Assembly (NCBI GenBank): GCA_963779805.1
Contig: CAVZZN010000011.1
Location: 186,001-250,000 of the forward strand
DNA: 64,000 nucleotides
Source of the DNA: CAIWHR01 sp963779805
GTDB lineage: Bacteria; Pseudomonadota; Gammaproteobacteria; Burkholderiales; Casimicrobiaceae
Direction of reading: 5' to 3'
Shown here: positions 21,784-30,767 of the stretch, in pieces
Layout: every line of letters begins with the position of its first letter
How positions within the stretch are numbered: the stretch's first letter is position 1
Notes under the pieces: generated by a model
The model's input: only the letters and a program-made list of their open reading frames with translations
The model's database searches: none
Told to the model about the DNA's origin: nothing
Position numbers and translations under genes: made by a program

Positions 21784-23214
21784 GCGCTTGCTTTGCGCGT
21801 CTGCCGCGCCGTGCTCGCACCGGTGGCGTGAACCACGTCGGCGAGGACCTCGCGCCATGCACGCGAGCCGAGTGCGCCATCGCCCGCGACGATGGCCGAC
21901 AGCGCCGGCGGGAGCCGCGGAAACACCGCGGATGCGTTGTCCGCGAGCTTCGACAGCAGCGTCGCCTCGTCGAAAGGCTGGTCAGCGCCTCCGCGCGCGT
22001 TTTCGCAGACGGCCGACATCTCCTCGCCGTCCTGCAATCGCCACCGCACGCGCGCCGGACGGTCCTTCGGCCACGGCCCGATGCCGTCGTAGGGTGCGAG
22101 GCGCACGCGCCGGCGCAGCGCCGCGATGCCTTCGTCGTGCAGCGTATCGAAGGTGAAGGCGCGCGCACCGGCGGTTCCGAGCCGCGTCGTTGCAGCCACC
22201 GCGTGCGGGATGGAGAACTTGGCGGCGAGCACCGTCTCCGGCTCGACCGTGGTCAACGTGAGCCCGCCCGGACCGGTCTCGACGACGATCTCGGCGATGG
22301 CGTCGACCTTGCCCCGCCCCGCCGGCTGCAGCAGCTCGAGTGTCGCCTCGACGGCGGAATGCGCGTAGCCGCAGCACGCGAAGATCTTGTGGTAGCCGTT
22401 GGCCACCGACCACCGCGTCCCGAGATCCTCGACCAGCGCTTGCGGCCTCGCGTGCGTCCTGAACGATCCCACGAACACGTCGTACGGGGTGGCCGCGCCC
22501 CCGCCGATGCCGGCCTCGGCCCAGTCCGCGGCGCGCAGACCGATCCATGCGCCGGCTGCGGTCCAGCCATTGCGCACCAGCGAGCCCTCGACCGCCGTGT
22601 CGAACGGCCCGGCGAACGTCATGCTCGCCGCGCCGGTGACGGTGTCCAGCATCAGCTTCGCGTCGTGCCGGCGCGCGAGCGACGTGGCCACAGCCGCTCC
22701 GATGGTCGCGAATGCCGCGTGCGGGTGAACGGTGAAAGCGGGAAACGGGAATGCCAGTGCGAAGCGGGTCGTCACCTCGTACGCCACCGCCAGCGTGCGC
22801 AGCAGTTCCTCGACCGTGTGGCCGCGCGCCTCGGCCTCGGCCAGGAGCGCAGGAATCGTATACGCGCCGGCGTGGCACGAGGCGTTGCGAAAGCCCTCGT
22901 CGAGCTCGCACCAGGTGATCGCCATGCCGTTCGCGCACGCCGCGCTGTAGCGGTCGAGGCGCGGCGCGCCGGCGGCGAACACGGTCGCCTCCGTCGCGCC
23001 TGAAGACGTGCGGCTGAAGCGCTTCGCGCGCTCGCTGCACCTGCGGCTCGAGCGCCCCGGCGACCATGGCTCCGAGGTCGTCCGCCAGGATCGTGGCCGC
23101 ACGCCGGCGTACCGGCTCGGGCAAGGGCTGGCCGTTGGCCTCGACGGCCCAGCGGATCAGCGCCTGCTGGTTCTCGATGACTTGCGCGCGCGCCGGATCG
23201 TGCTGTGTGCCCAT
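21780..23214 (-). CDS. MmgE/PrpD-family protein 2 (one frame break)
   Basis: About 477 residues from ATG 23214 (MGTQHDPARAQ). The N-terminal part RRRAATILADDLGAMVAGALEP is in one frame, and after about 23035 a second frame carries the rest: FAAGAPRLDRY, NGMAITWCELDEGF, SCHAGAYTIPALLAEAE, HPHAAFATIGAAVA and HKIFACCGYAHSAVEA. The usual Y/E-DD-TH active-site stretch of the family is replaced by WCELDEGF, so it is a divergent subfamily. It starts 8 bp after the FAD reductase stop and overlaps the start of MmgE/PrpD 1 by 4 bp. Two adjacent unlike members suggest a heteromeric enzyme or two successive steps. Confidence 0.88.
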
Positions 23215-23222
23215 GCTCGCTC

Positions 23223-24629
23223 CTATCGCTTCACCAGTGCCGCGGCCGCTTCGCCGGCGAGGCGGCCGAGATTGGTCGCCATCAGCAGCCCGGAGCCGGA
23301 GAGGTAGCCCCAATCGGCGGGCCCCGAGAGGCCGCGTGCGGCGCCGCCGCCTGCGAACAGGTTGGGGAACGGCGTGCCGTCCTTCCTGAGGACGCGCGCT
23401 GCCGTGTCGACCTCGAGGCCACCCTGCGTGTGCGTGAGCGCGCCCATGATCTTGGCCATGCAGTACGGCGCCTGCAGCGGCGGCTTGGTCGAGAAATCGC
23501 GGCCGAAAGGATCTGCCTTTTCCTTGCGTGCGAACGCGGCGACGTCGGCGACGGTTTGCGCGAGCGTTGCGGCATCGCAGCCGATCGCCCGCGCCATGGC
23601 TTCGGTCGAGTCGTAGCGCTTCACCGCACCCATCTCGTTGGCGAGCACGTGGCTGTGCTGCTGGCCGGCGATGCGCTCGCAGCGCTCGTCCCAGATGGCC
23701 CACGCCACGTGATCCGGCTGGTGCTGGACCTTGAGCGCCTGCTCGGAGTAGCCGGTGTTCTCGTTCGAGAAGCGCGCGCCGTGCTTGTTGACCTGGAAGC
23801 CGCCCTCGGTGAACACCGCCCAGCCCAGGTGCAGCGCATGCGGCGTGCAGACGGCGCCGTGGCCCTGGAACGAGCCCATGTCCTTGATCGAGGCGCCGAG
23901 CTCCTCGCCCCACATGACGGCATCGCCCTGGTTCCCGCGGTGGCCTTCGTAGTAGAGGTCCGTGCCCTCGGGAATGTACTTCGCCAGCATGTCGGGATTG
24001 CCGCCGAAACCGTTGCACGCGAGGATCAGCGCGCCGCAGCCGATCTCCTCCGCCGTGCCGTCGGGCCGGGCGATGCGCACGCCGAGAATGCGCCCGCTCG
24101 CGTCGGCAAAAAGATCGGTGACGTGCGCGCCGGTCGCCACCGCGATGCCGCTCGCGTCGACCGCGGACAGCAGCGCCGAGAGCAGCTCGGCGCCGAAGCG
24201 CGAGGGCGTCGCGTGCATGTGCGGCCTGCTGTGCCCGGGGTACTGGAAATCGAGAACGCAGGAGAGCGGCAGGTGATGCCGGTCGACCAGCCACTCGATC
24301 GTATGGCCGCCTCGTCCGCGACATGCCGCGCGATCCTCGTGATCGCATTCGCCGTGCGCCTTGGCGATGATGTCCTGATAGAGAAGCTCGGGGGTGTCGT
24401 CGAGGAGGCCCGCGGCCCTTTGCAGCTTGGTGCCCGCCGCCGGAATCTGCCCGCCCGAAAGCGCGGTGTTGCCGCCGGGCTTGGCATCGCGCTCGAGGAT
24501 CAGCACCTCGGCGCCCCGCTCGGTCGCAGCCAGCGCCGCCACGCAGCCGCAGGCGCCCGCCCCGACGATCAGGACCGGCACCTCGGTCTCGAAGTCCTTC
24601 GCGTCCGTCCTCAACACCGCCATCGCCAT
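23223..24629 (-). CDS. FAD-dependent oxidoreductase (fumarate-reductase flavoprotein type)
   Basis: 468 residues. The N-terminal dinucleotide fold VLIVGAGACGCVAALAATERG is followed by ILERDAKPGGNTALSGGQI, typical of the FAD_binding_2 / fumarate reductase-like group (also 3-ketosteroid dehydrogenases and urocanate reductase). The C-terminal FAD contact is NLFAGGGAARGLSG...YLSGSGLLMATNLGRLAG. THTQGGLEVD near residue 390 is the usual H-T-x-GG catalytic segment. No signal peptide or heme motif is seen, so it is cytoplasmic. It lies between LivF and MmgE/PrpD 2 in one operon and probably reduces or desaturates the imported compound or its acid product. Confidence 0.85.
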   Translation of the reverse strand: MAMAVLRTDAKDFETEVPVLIVGAGACGCVAALAATERGAEVLILERDAKPGGNTALSGGQIPAAGTKLQRAAGLLDDTPELLYQDIIAKAHGECDHEDRAACRGRGGHTIEWLVDRHHLPLSCVLDFQYPGHSRPHMHATPSRFGAELLSALLSAVDASGIAVATGAHVTDLFADASGRILGVRIARPDGTAEEIGCGALILACNGFGGNPDMLAKYIPEGTDLYYEGHRGNQGDAVMWGEELGASIKDMGSFQGHGAVCTPHALHLGWAVFTEGGFQVNKHGARFSNENTGYSEQALKVQHQPDHVAWAIWDERCERIAGQQHSHVLANEMGAVKRYDSTEAMARAIGCDAATLAQTVADVAAFARKEKADPFGRDFSTKPPLQAPYCMAKIMGALTHTQGGLEVDTAARVLRKDGTPFPNLFAGGGAARGLSGPADWGYLSGSGLLMATNLGRLAGEAAAALVKR

Positions 24630-24655
24630 GCTCCCAGTGCCTGCTCAGGGGCGCC

Positions 24656-25340
24656 CTAGAACCACGCCCACAGATCTTCCTTGCGCGCGAGCTCGGCGCT
24701 CGTGCCGTCCCACACCAGCCGTCCGGCCTTGAGGATGAGGGCGCGCTCCACGGCCGGCAACGTCGCCCTGACGTTCTGCTCGACGATCACGACCGCGGTG
24801 TTGCGTGCGCTCGTTGATGCGCGCGAGGCTCGCAAGCACGTTGTCCACGATCACCGGCGCGAGGCCCGACATCGGCTCGTCGAGCAGCAGGATCTTCGGT
24901 TGCGTCATGAGCGCCATCCCGAGCGCCAGCATCTGCTGCTGCCCACCGGACAGGGAACCGGCAAGCTGCGCGCGCCGCTCCGCCAGCACGGGAAAGAGCT
25001 CGTACACCTGCTGCACGAACAGGGGATCGTGCAGCAGGCCGGCGATGCGCAGGTTGCGCTCGACGTCGAGGCTCTTGAACACGTTGTGGCCCTGCGGAAC
25101 GAAACCGATGCCCAGTCGCGTATTGCGATAGACCGCCCCGGGCGCGATTCGTGCGCCGGCGCAGGTCACTTCGCCGTCGACGTCCGGCAGCGCGCCCACG
25201 GCACACTTGAGCAGGGTCGTCTTGCCGGCCCCGTTGTGGCCGAAGATCGCGACGCGCGCGCCGGCGGCAATGGACAGCGTGACGTCCGAGAGGGCGGTCA
25301 GCTTGCCGTAACGGGCGGAAACATTGTGGAATTCGAGCAT
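24656..25340 (-). CDS. livF: Branched-chain amino acid-type ABC transporter ATPase, LivF (one frame break)
   Basis: About 228 residues from ATG 25340. Walker A is GHNGAGKTT, the signature LSGGQQQMLALGMALM, and Walker B LLLDEPMSGLAP. The frame breaks near 24805 after INERTQ; one base further the sequence reads TAVVIVEQNVRATL and ends KEDLWAWF at TAG 24658-24656, the standard LivF tail. It energises the LivH/LivM channel with LivG. The 34-bp gap to the LivM-LivG fusion gene shows co-transcription. Confidence 0.92.
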
Positions 25341-25374
25341 TGCGTTCAGGCCTCGCGGGGCGCCGCACGCCGTT

Positions 25375-27078
25375 TCATTGCCGCTCGCCGAAGTAGAGCC
25401 GCGTGAGCTTCTCGCTCGCGAGCAGCTCCTCCACCGTGCCCGACTGCTCGATGCGGCCGTTGAACATGAACACCGCACGCGTGCACAGGTCGCGGATGAA
25501 CGATATGTTGTGCTCGACCACGCAGACGGCCCGCCCGGCGGCAGCCTCGTCGCGCACGATCTGCTTGATGGTCTCGTACACCTGGCCCTCGACACCGGCC
25601 ATCACCTCGTCGAGCAGCAGGACGTCGCCGTCGTTCATGAGCGCGCGCGCCAGGCCGACGAGCTTCTGCTGTCCGAACGGCAGCGCGCCAGGCAGCTTGT
25701 CGCGAGCGTGGGCGAGCCCGATGCGCCCGAGGATCGAGTCGGCGCGCGCTGCCGAAGCCTGCGCGTGCGCGCGGTGGATGCGCGGATGCAGGATGGCGGA
25801 CAGCAGCGCCTCGGCGGGATACTCGCGCGGCCCCATCAGCAGGTTCTCGAGCACGGTGAGGGTCGGGAAGATCCGCACGTGCTGCCACGTGCGCGCGATG
25901 CCGAGCCGCGCACGCCGGTACACGGGCATGCGGGAGAGCGGGCGATCGCGCAGCCAGATCTCGCCGCGATCGGGCGCGTGGATCCCGCAGATCAGGTTGA
26001 ACAGCGTCGTCTTGCCGGCGCCGTTCGGACCGATCAGGCCGAGGATCTCCCCCGCGTTCAGCTCGAGATGGATGTCGTCGGCGACGACGATGCCGCCGAA
26101 GTGCTTGTGCACGCCGTCGACGCGAATCACGCTCGCTCCGAGCCCGGGTGCCGGCGGCCTCGCCTGCGCGTTGCCCCCCGAGCGAGCCACGCTTGCGGCT
26201 TCGGGCGGTTGCACCGCAGTCATTGGCGACACGCGCTTCGCCATCAGCCCCGCCGGGCGCACGTACAGGAACACCAGCACGAGACCGGTGTAGAGCATGC
26301 CCTGCAACGGGGCCATGACCGAGGGCGGCAGGTTGAGGAACGTGATCGCCTGGGGCAGCGCGGTGAGCAGCAGCGCGCCCACGACGGGGCCCCACGTCGT
26401 GCCCATGCCGCCGACCACGACCATGGTGAGGATCAGGGACGACTCGATGATGCCGAACTGCTCGGGCGTCAGGAACTGGAAGTAGTGCGCATACAGCGCG
26501 CCGGCGAGCCCCGCCAGCCCCGAGCCGATCGCGAACACGGTGATCTTGATCGCCATGGCGTTGCGGCCGAGGGACGCGAAGCACTCCTCGTCGTCGCGCA
26601 TCGCCTGGATCGCGCGGCCGTACTCGCCGTGCGTGAGCCAGTGCACGAGCGCGACGACCAGGACGGCGATGACGAGCACCGTGAGCACGAAGGCGAGACT
26701 GCGCGCCGGACCCGAGTACATGGAGCCGATGTTCGTGAGGCCCCCGGCGCCGCCGGCGAAATCGACGTTCTTGATGACCTCCACGAACCCGAGCTGGAAG
26801 CCGATGCTCGCGATCAGAAGGTAGTCGCCCGACACGCGCAGGCTCGGGAGGGACAGCATCACCGACATCGCGGCGGCGAACAGCGTGCCCAGGACGATCG
26901 CGAGCGGGATCGGCACGCCGAGGTTCATGTTCGCGAGCGCCGAAGCGTACGCGGCGAGCGCGAAGAAGATCGGATGCGCGATGCTGATGAGGCCGCCGAA
27001 ACCGATGATCAGGTTGAAGCTCGACGCCAGGATGACGTACAAGCCCATCAGGATCAGGATGGTGTAGATGTATTCCAT
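25375..27078 (-). CDS. LivM-LivG fusion: HAAT ABC permease joined to ATPase
   Basis: 567 residues. Residues 1-285 are a LivM permease with about eight hydrophobic segments; it has the GFGGLISIAHPIFFALAAYASA start and the cytoplasmic loop GRAIQAMRDDEECFASLGRN. A linker of about 35 residues (Pro/Ala-rich) leads into LivG at residue ~320: IRVDGVHKHFGGIVVADD, Walker A GPNGAGKTT, RTWQHVRIFPTLTVLENL, PFGQQKLVGLARAL in place of the usual LSYG-Q signature, and LLLDEVMAGV with Met in the Walker B region. LivM-LivG fusions occur in proteobacteria. The unusual signature P-F-G-Q is shared with many LivG proteins (LSYGxQ). Confidence 0.93.
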   Translation of the reverse strand: MEYIYTILILMGLYVILASSFNLIIGFGGLISIAHPIFFALAAYASALANMNLGVPIPLAIVLGTLFAAAMSVMLSLPSLRVSGDYLLIASIGFQLGFVEVIKNVDFAGGAGGLTNIGSMYSGPARSLAFVLTVLVIAVLVVALVHWLTHGEYGRAIQAMRDDEECFASLGRNAMAIKITVFAIGSGLAGLAGALYAHYFQFLTPEQFGIIESSLILTMVVVGGMGTTWGPVVGALLLTALPQAITFLNLPPSVMAPLQGMLYTGLVLVFLYVRPAGLMAKRVSPMTAVQPPEAASVARSGGNAQARPPAPGLGASVIRVDGVHKHFGGIVVADDIHLELNAGEILGLIGPNGAGKTTLFNLICGIHAPDRGEIWLRDRPLSRMPVYRRARLGIARTWQHVRIFPTLTVLENLLMGPREYPAEALLSAILHPRIHRAHAQASAARADSILGRIGLAHARDKLPGALPFGQQKLVGLARALMNDGDVLLLDEVMAGVEGQVYETIKQIVRDEAAAGRAVCVVEHNISFIRDLCTRAVFMFNGRIEQSGTVEELLASEKLTRLYFGERQ

Positions 27079-27081
27079 GGC

Positions 27082-28002
27082 CTAGCCGGCGGTTGCGGCC
27101 GGACGCACGCGCCGCAGCCGGCGCGACCTCGCCGCGAGGCGAAAGCCGGTGGGAAAGACGAGGATCACGACGAACAGCACGAAGTAGGTGAGCGAGCCCT
27201 GCCACTGCGATGGAATCACGAGGATGCTCGCGCTCTGCAGCATCGACAGGAACACCGCTGCCAGACCCGCGCCGACGATCGACCCGATGCCGCCGAGGAT
27301 CGTGGCGATGACCGCGAACAGCATCAGCTCGAACGGCGTGGTCGGGATGATCGAGGCCCGCGTGCCGTAGAGGTAGATGCCGGCGCTCACCAGGACCGCA
27401 GCGATGACGAGCGAGACGAGGTATGCCCGGTTGGCGCTGATGCCGTAGAACTCCGCGAGCTCGCCATCGTCGGCGACGGCGAACACGAACTGCCCCTGCT
27501 GCGTGAAGCGCAGGTACGCGAAGAGCCCGATGCACATGACCGCGGTCACGACGAGCGCCTGCAGATCCCAATCGGAGATCGCAACCCCGCCCACGAGCCG
27601 GACCTGCGAAAGAATGGACTTGGTCAGCGTCTCCGGCTCGGTGCCGAACAGCAGCGACAGCAGGTAGATCACGAACTGCGCGAACACGATCGCGAAGATG
27701 AAGACGAGCAGCGGCGACGAGCGCCGCCGCCGGAACACGCGAAATCCCCAGACCTCGACAATGACCGAAACGGCGATCGCGACCACGAGCCCGAAGGCGA
27801 ATCCCGCCGGATGCGGCCAATCCCACTTGAGCAGCGCGACGTACATCGCGTAGAACGCTGCCCCCATGATGCCGGCCTGCGCGAAGTTCCACACGCGGGC
27901 GACCTTGAGGGTGAGTGCGAACGCGATCGCGAACAGGACGTAGTAGGTCGACGTCGCGATGCTCGTCCACGCGATCTGGAGAAGTACCTGTGGATCGAGC
28001 AT
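27082..28002 (-). CDS. livH: Branched-chain amino acid-type ABC transporter permease, LivH
   Basis: 306 residues, almost wholly hydrophobic, with about eight membrane segments. Family features: LTLKVARVWNFAQAGIMGAAFYA near residue 30 and FAVADDGELAEFYGISANRAY in the cytoplasmic EAA-like loop near residue 175. TILGGIGSIVGAGLAAVFL, near 235, is the LivH glycine segment. It ends 3 bp before the LivM-LivG gene. The C-terminus is basic (RSRRLRRVRPA). Substrate range is set by the binding proteins upstream. Confidence 0.93.
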   Translation of the reverse strand: MLDPQVLLQIAWTSIATSTYYVLFAIAFALTLKVARVWNFAQAGIMGAAFYAMYVALLKWDWPHPAGFAFGLVVAIAVSVIVEVWGFRVFRRRRSSPLLVFIFAIVFAQFVIYLLSLLFGTEPETLTKSILSQVRLVGGVAISDWDLQALVVTAVMCIGLFAYLRFTQQGQFVFAVADDGELAEFYGISANRAYLVSLVIAAVLVSAGIYLYGTRASIIPTTPFELMLFAVIATILGGIGSIVGAGLAAVFLSMLQSASILVIPSQWQGSLTYFVLFVVILVFPTGFRLAARSRRLRRVRPAATAG

Positions 28003-28084
28003 TGCGCGCCGCGAGCCGGGGACAGTTGAGGGCCGGGATCGCGTCCGTGCGGGCGGATCCCGGCGCAGTGACGGCCGAGGCGGT

Positions 28085-29254
28085 CTACTTGATCGTTGCG
28101 ATCGGCACGAACTTGCCGTTCTCGACCGTGAGCAGGTTCACCTGGGTGCGCACGGTGTGGTCCGCGTTGACCGTGAGCTTGCCCGTCATCGGGAGGTCGA
28201 ACGTCTTGATGGCGAGCAGCGCCTTGCGCATGTTCTCGCCCGTCGCGGGCAGCTTGTGCTTGTCGACGTAGTCGTAGAGCGCCGCCACGATGTACGGACC
28301 GTCGTAGAGGTACTGCGTGTACGGCAGCCCGTTGGGGATGCGGTTCTCGGCCTTCTTCCAGCGCTCGAGATACGGTCCGACGTTGGGGTTCTCCTTGGCG
28401 TCGGGCGCAAGCGACGTCACGATGAGCCCTTCGGAGCCCTTGCCCGCCTTCTCGATGATCTGCGGGTTGTAGCCGCCCGCGTAGGTGGACACGCGCTGCG
28501 TGATCCCGAGCTGGCGCATCTGCGCGAGCACCACCGGCATGTCCGACGGCAGCCCGTGCAGGTGGATCATGTCGGGGTTCGCGGAGCGTACCTTGAGCAG
28601 CGCGCCCGTGAAGTCGGTCGCCTTCGGATCGTAGGCCTCGAACGCGACCACCTTGCCGCCCAGGCTTTCGAAAACGCTACGGTAGACGCGCGCGGCGTCC
28701 ACACCGGACTCGTTGTTGACGTAGAGGACCGCGGCGCGCCTCTTCCCGAGCGTCTTGTAGGCGTAGTCGGCGACCGCCCGGATGTCGACGTCGGCGAGCG
28801 GGTACGTCGTGTAGACGTAGTCGCCGAGCTTCGAGATCTCCGGCGAGTTGGCGCCGACCGAGAGCTCGAGCACCTTCTCGCGGTTCGCAATGGGCGCCAC
28901 CGCCTTCACCACGGCGCTCCACGCCGTGATGAACACCGGGACCTTGTCGACGTTGATCAGCCGGTTCGCCGCGTTGATCCCCAGGGTCGGGTCGCCCTGC
29001 GTGTCGAGCACGATCATCTCCAGCTTCTTGCCGTTCACGCCGCCCTTTGCGTTGATGTCGGCAACGGCCCACTGGGCGGCCGTGATCTGGTCCTTGCCAT
29101 AGGACGACTGCGAGCCCGTGAGCGGCATGGCCAGCCCGAACTTGAGCGTTTGCTGCGCCGTTGCCGGCATTGCCGCCGCGAGCCCGACGGCAGCTGCGGC
29201 GACGGCGATGGCGCGCAGCCAGGGGCGGCGCGATCCGGCGAGAGTTGGGAACAT
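28085..29254 (-). CDS. LivK/AmiC-type periplasmic ABC solute-binding protein, copy 1
   Basis: 389 residues; ATG 29254 has AGGAGGAC ten bases upstream. The signal peptide is AIAVAAAAVGLAAAMPATA. The mature chain starts LKFGLAMPLTGSQSSYGKDQ, the peripla_BP_6 opening, with GVNGKKLEMIVLDTQ and LYVNNESGVDAARVYRSVFE as later blocks. It is about 80 percent identical by eye to the adjacent copy 2, differing in short surface stretches (e.g. YPLADVDIRAVADY against APLADVDIKALAKY). Ligands of this family include amino acids, amides, urea and aromatic acids. Confidence 0.92.
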   Translation of the reverse strand: MFPTLAGSRRPWLRAIAVAAAAVGLAAAMPATAQQTLKFGLAMPLTGSQSSYGKDQITAAQWAVADINAKGGVNGKKLEMIVLDTQGDPTLGINAANRLINVDKVPVFITAWSAVVKAVAPIANREKVLELSVGANSPEISKLGDYVYTTYPLADVDIRAVADYAYKTLGKRRAAVLYVNNESGVDAARVYRSVFESLGGKVVAFEAYDPKATDFTGALLKVRSANPDMIHLHGLPSDMPVVLAQMRQLGITQRVSTYAGGYNPQIIEKAGKGSEGLIVTSLAPDAKENPNVGPYLERWKKAENRIPNGLPYTQYLYDGPYIVAALYDYVDKHKLPATGENMRKALLAIKTFDLPMTGKLTVNADHTVRTQVNLLTVENGKFVPIATIK

Positions 29255-29304
29255 CGGTGCAGTCCTCCTGTTGACGTAGGTGCGATGCGCTGCGCGGACT
29301 GACG

Positions 29305-30456
29305 CTACTCGACCGTCGCGAGCGGCACGAACGTGCCGTTCTGGACAGTCAGCAGGTTCACCGGCTTGTGCACCGTATGGTCCGCGTTGACGACGAGCTT
29401 GCCGGTCATGGGCAGGTCGAATGTCTTGACCTCCAGCAGGGCCTTGCGCAAGTTCTCGCCCGTCGCGGGCAGCTTGTTCTGGTCGAGATAGCCGTACAGC
29501 GCCGCGACGAGGTAGGGCGCATCGTACAGGTATTGGGTGTAGGGCAGCCCGTTGGGAATGCGGTTCTCGGCCTTCTTCCAGCGCTCGAGGTACGGTCCGA
29601 CATTGGGATTCTGCGTCGCGTCCGGCGCGAGCGAGGTCACGATCAGGCCTTCGGCGCCCTTGCCGGTCTTCTCGATCATCTGCGGGTTGTAGCCGCCGGC
29701 GTAGGTGGTCACCCGCTGGTTCATGCCGAGCTGGCGCATCTGCGCGATGACCACCGGCATGTCCGCCACCAGGCCGTGAAGGTGGATCATCTCGGGGTCC
29801 GCGGTCCGGACCTTGAGCAGCGCGCCGGTGAAATCGGTGGCCTTGGGATCGTAGGCCTCGTAGGCCACGATCTTGCCGCCGGCGCCCTCGAACGCCTTGC
29901 GGTACTCGGCCGCCGCCGTGACGCCCGTGTCGTTGTTGACGTACATGATCGCGACGCGTCGCTTGCCGAGGGTGCCGTACGTGTACTTGGCGAGCGCCTT
30001 GATGTCGACGTCGGCGAGCGGGGCCGCCGTGTACACGTAGTCGCCGAGCTTCGCGATCTCCGGCGCATTGGCGCCGATCGAGAGCTCGAGCACCTTCTCG
30101 CGGTTGGCGATCGGGGCGACGGCCTTCACCACCGCGCTCCAGGCCGTCACGAACACCGGGACCTTGTCGACGTTGATCAGCCGGTTCACCGCGTTGATCC
30201 CGACGGTCGGATCGGCCTGGGTGTCGAGCACGATCATTTCCAGCTTCTTGCCGTTCACGCCGCCCTTCGCGTTGATGTCGGCGACGGCCCACTCGGCGGC
30301 CTTGATCTGGTCCTTGCCGTAGGAGGACTGCGAGCCGGTGAGCGGCATCGCGAGGCCGAACTTGAGCGTGGCGCCGCTCTGCGCCCATGCCGGCAGCGCG
30401 GCCGCCAGCGTGAGGGCGATCGTGGTCCTGATGACGTTCCGACGCGTGGCATTCAT
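29305..30456 (-). CDS. LivK/AmiC-type periplasmic ABC solute-binding protein, copy 2
   Basis: 383 residues from ATG 30456 (MNATRRNVIRTTIAL), with signal peptide cut near PAWAQS. First gene of the minus-strand operon that runs to 20387. It is a close paralogue of copy 1, 50 bp away, through the whole mature length including RWKKAENRIPNGLPYTQYLYD. Two binding proteins feeding one LivHMGF channel would widen the ligand range. The 311-bp divergent region upstream carries the palindrome noted at 30534-30544. Confidence 0.92.
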   Translation of the reverse strand: MNATRRNVIRTTIALTLAAALPAWAQSGATLKFGLAMPLTGSQSSYGKDQIKAAEWAVADINAKGGVNGKKLEMIVLDTQADPTVGINAVNRLINVDKVPVFVTAWSAVVKAVAPIANREKVLELSIGANAPEIAKLGDYVYTAAPLADVDIKALAKYTYGTLGKRRVAIMYVNNDTGVTAAAEYRKAFEGAGGKIVAYEAYDPKATDFTGALLKVRTADPEMIHLHGLVADMPVVIAQMRQLGMNQRVTTYAGGYNPQMIEKTGKGAEGLIVTSLAPDATQNPNVGPYLERWKKAENRIPNGLPYTQYLYDAPYLVAALYGYLDQNKLPATGENLRKALLEVKTFDLPMTGKLVVNADHTVHKPVNLLTVQNGTFVPLATVE

Positions 30457-30767
30457 GGGCGCTCCCGTTGCGATCGAATCAACGACGCCGGCCGTGTGCC
30501 GACATCGTGACCAAGAATACGAACTCTGGCACCATTTGGCAAATCCATGCAATGTCGCACCGGTATTCATCGAACGTGGTCCCGCACGGTGCGGCGAAGG
30601 CGGCTGCGGCGTGCGCCACCCGCGGCGAAGGCAGCGCGGGGCTCCGGCGGCCCCGGGGCGCGCGCCGCCGCGTTCCGCGCATCATAATGGAGCGTGAGGC
30701 GTTTCCGCCATCGACCCTTCGGCAGCGCAACGCCCGCCCCTCCCGACCACAGACAACGGTGGCTGCA
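30457..30767. promoter_or_regulatory. Divergent promoter region with ATTTGGCAAAT palindrome
   Basis: 311 bp between the Liv operon (minus) and the hydantoinase operon (plus). Position 30534-30544 is ATTTG-G-CAAAT, a perfect inverted repeat with a single central base, in the locally AT-rich stretch 30510-30555. TCTGG lies four bases before it. The same 11-bp palindrome, also preceded by TCTGG, recurs at 39898-39908 in another divergent region. I see no gene here; the remainder is GC-rich and unremarkable. Confidence 0.55.

Noticed and set aside
25324..28029. Long plus-strand open frame (about 900 codons) opposite the Liv genes
   Set aside because: Its product is Asp/Glu/His/Arg-rich with no family motif, a shadow of the GC-rich minus-strand genes.
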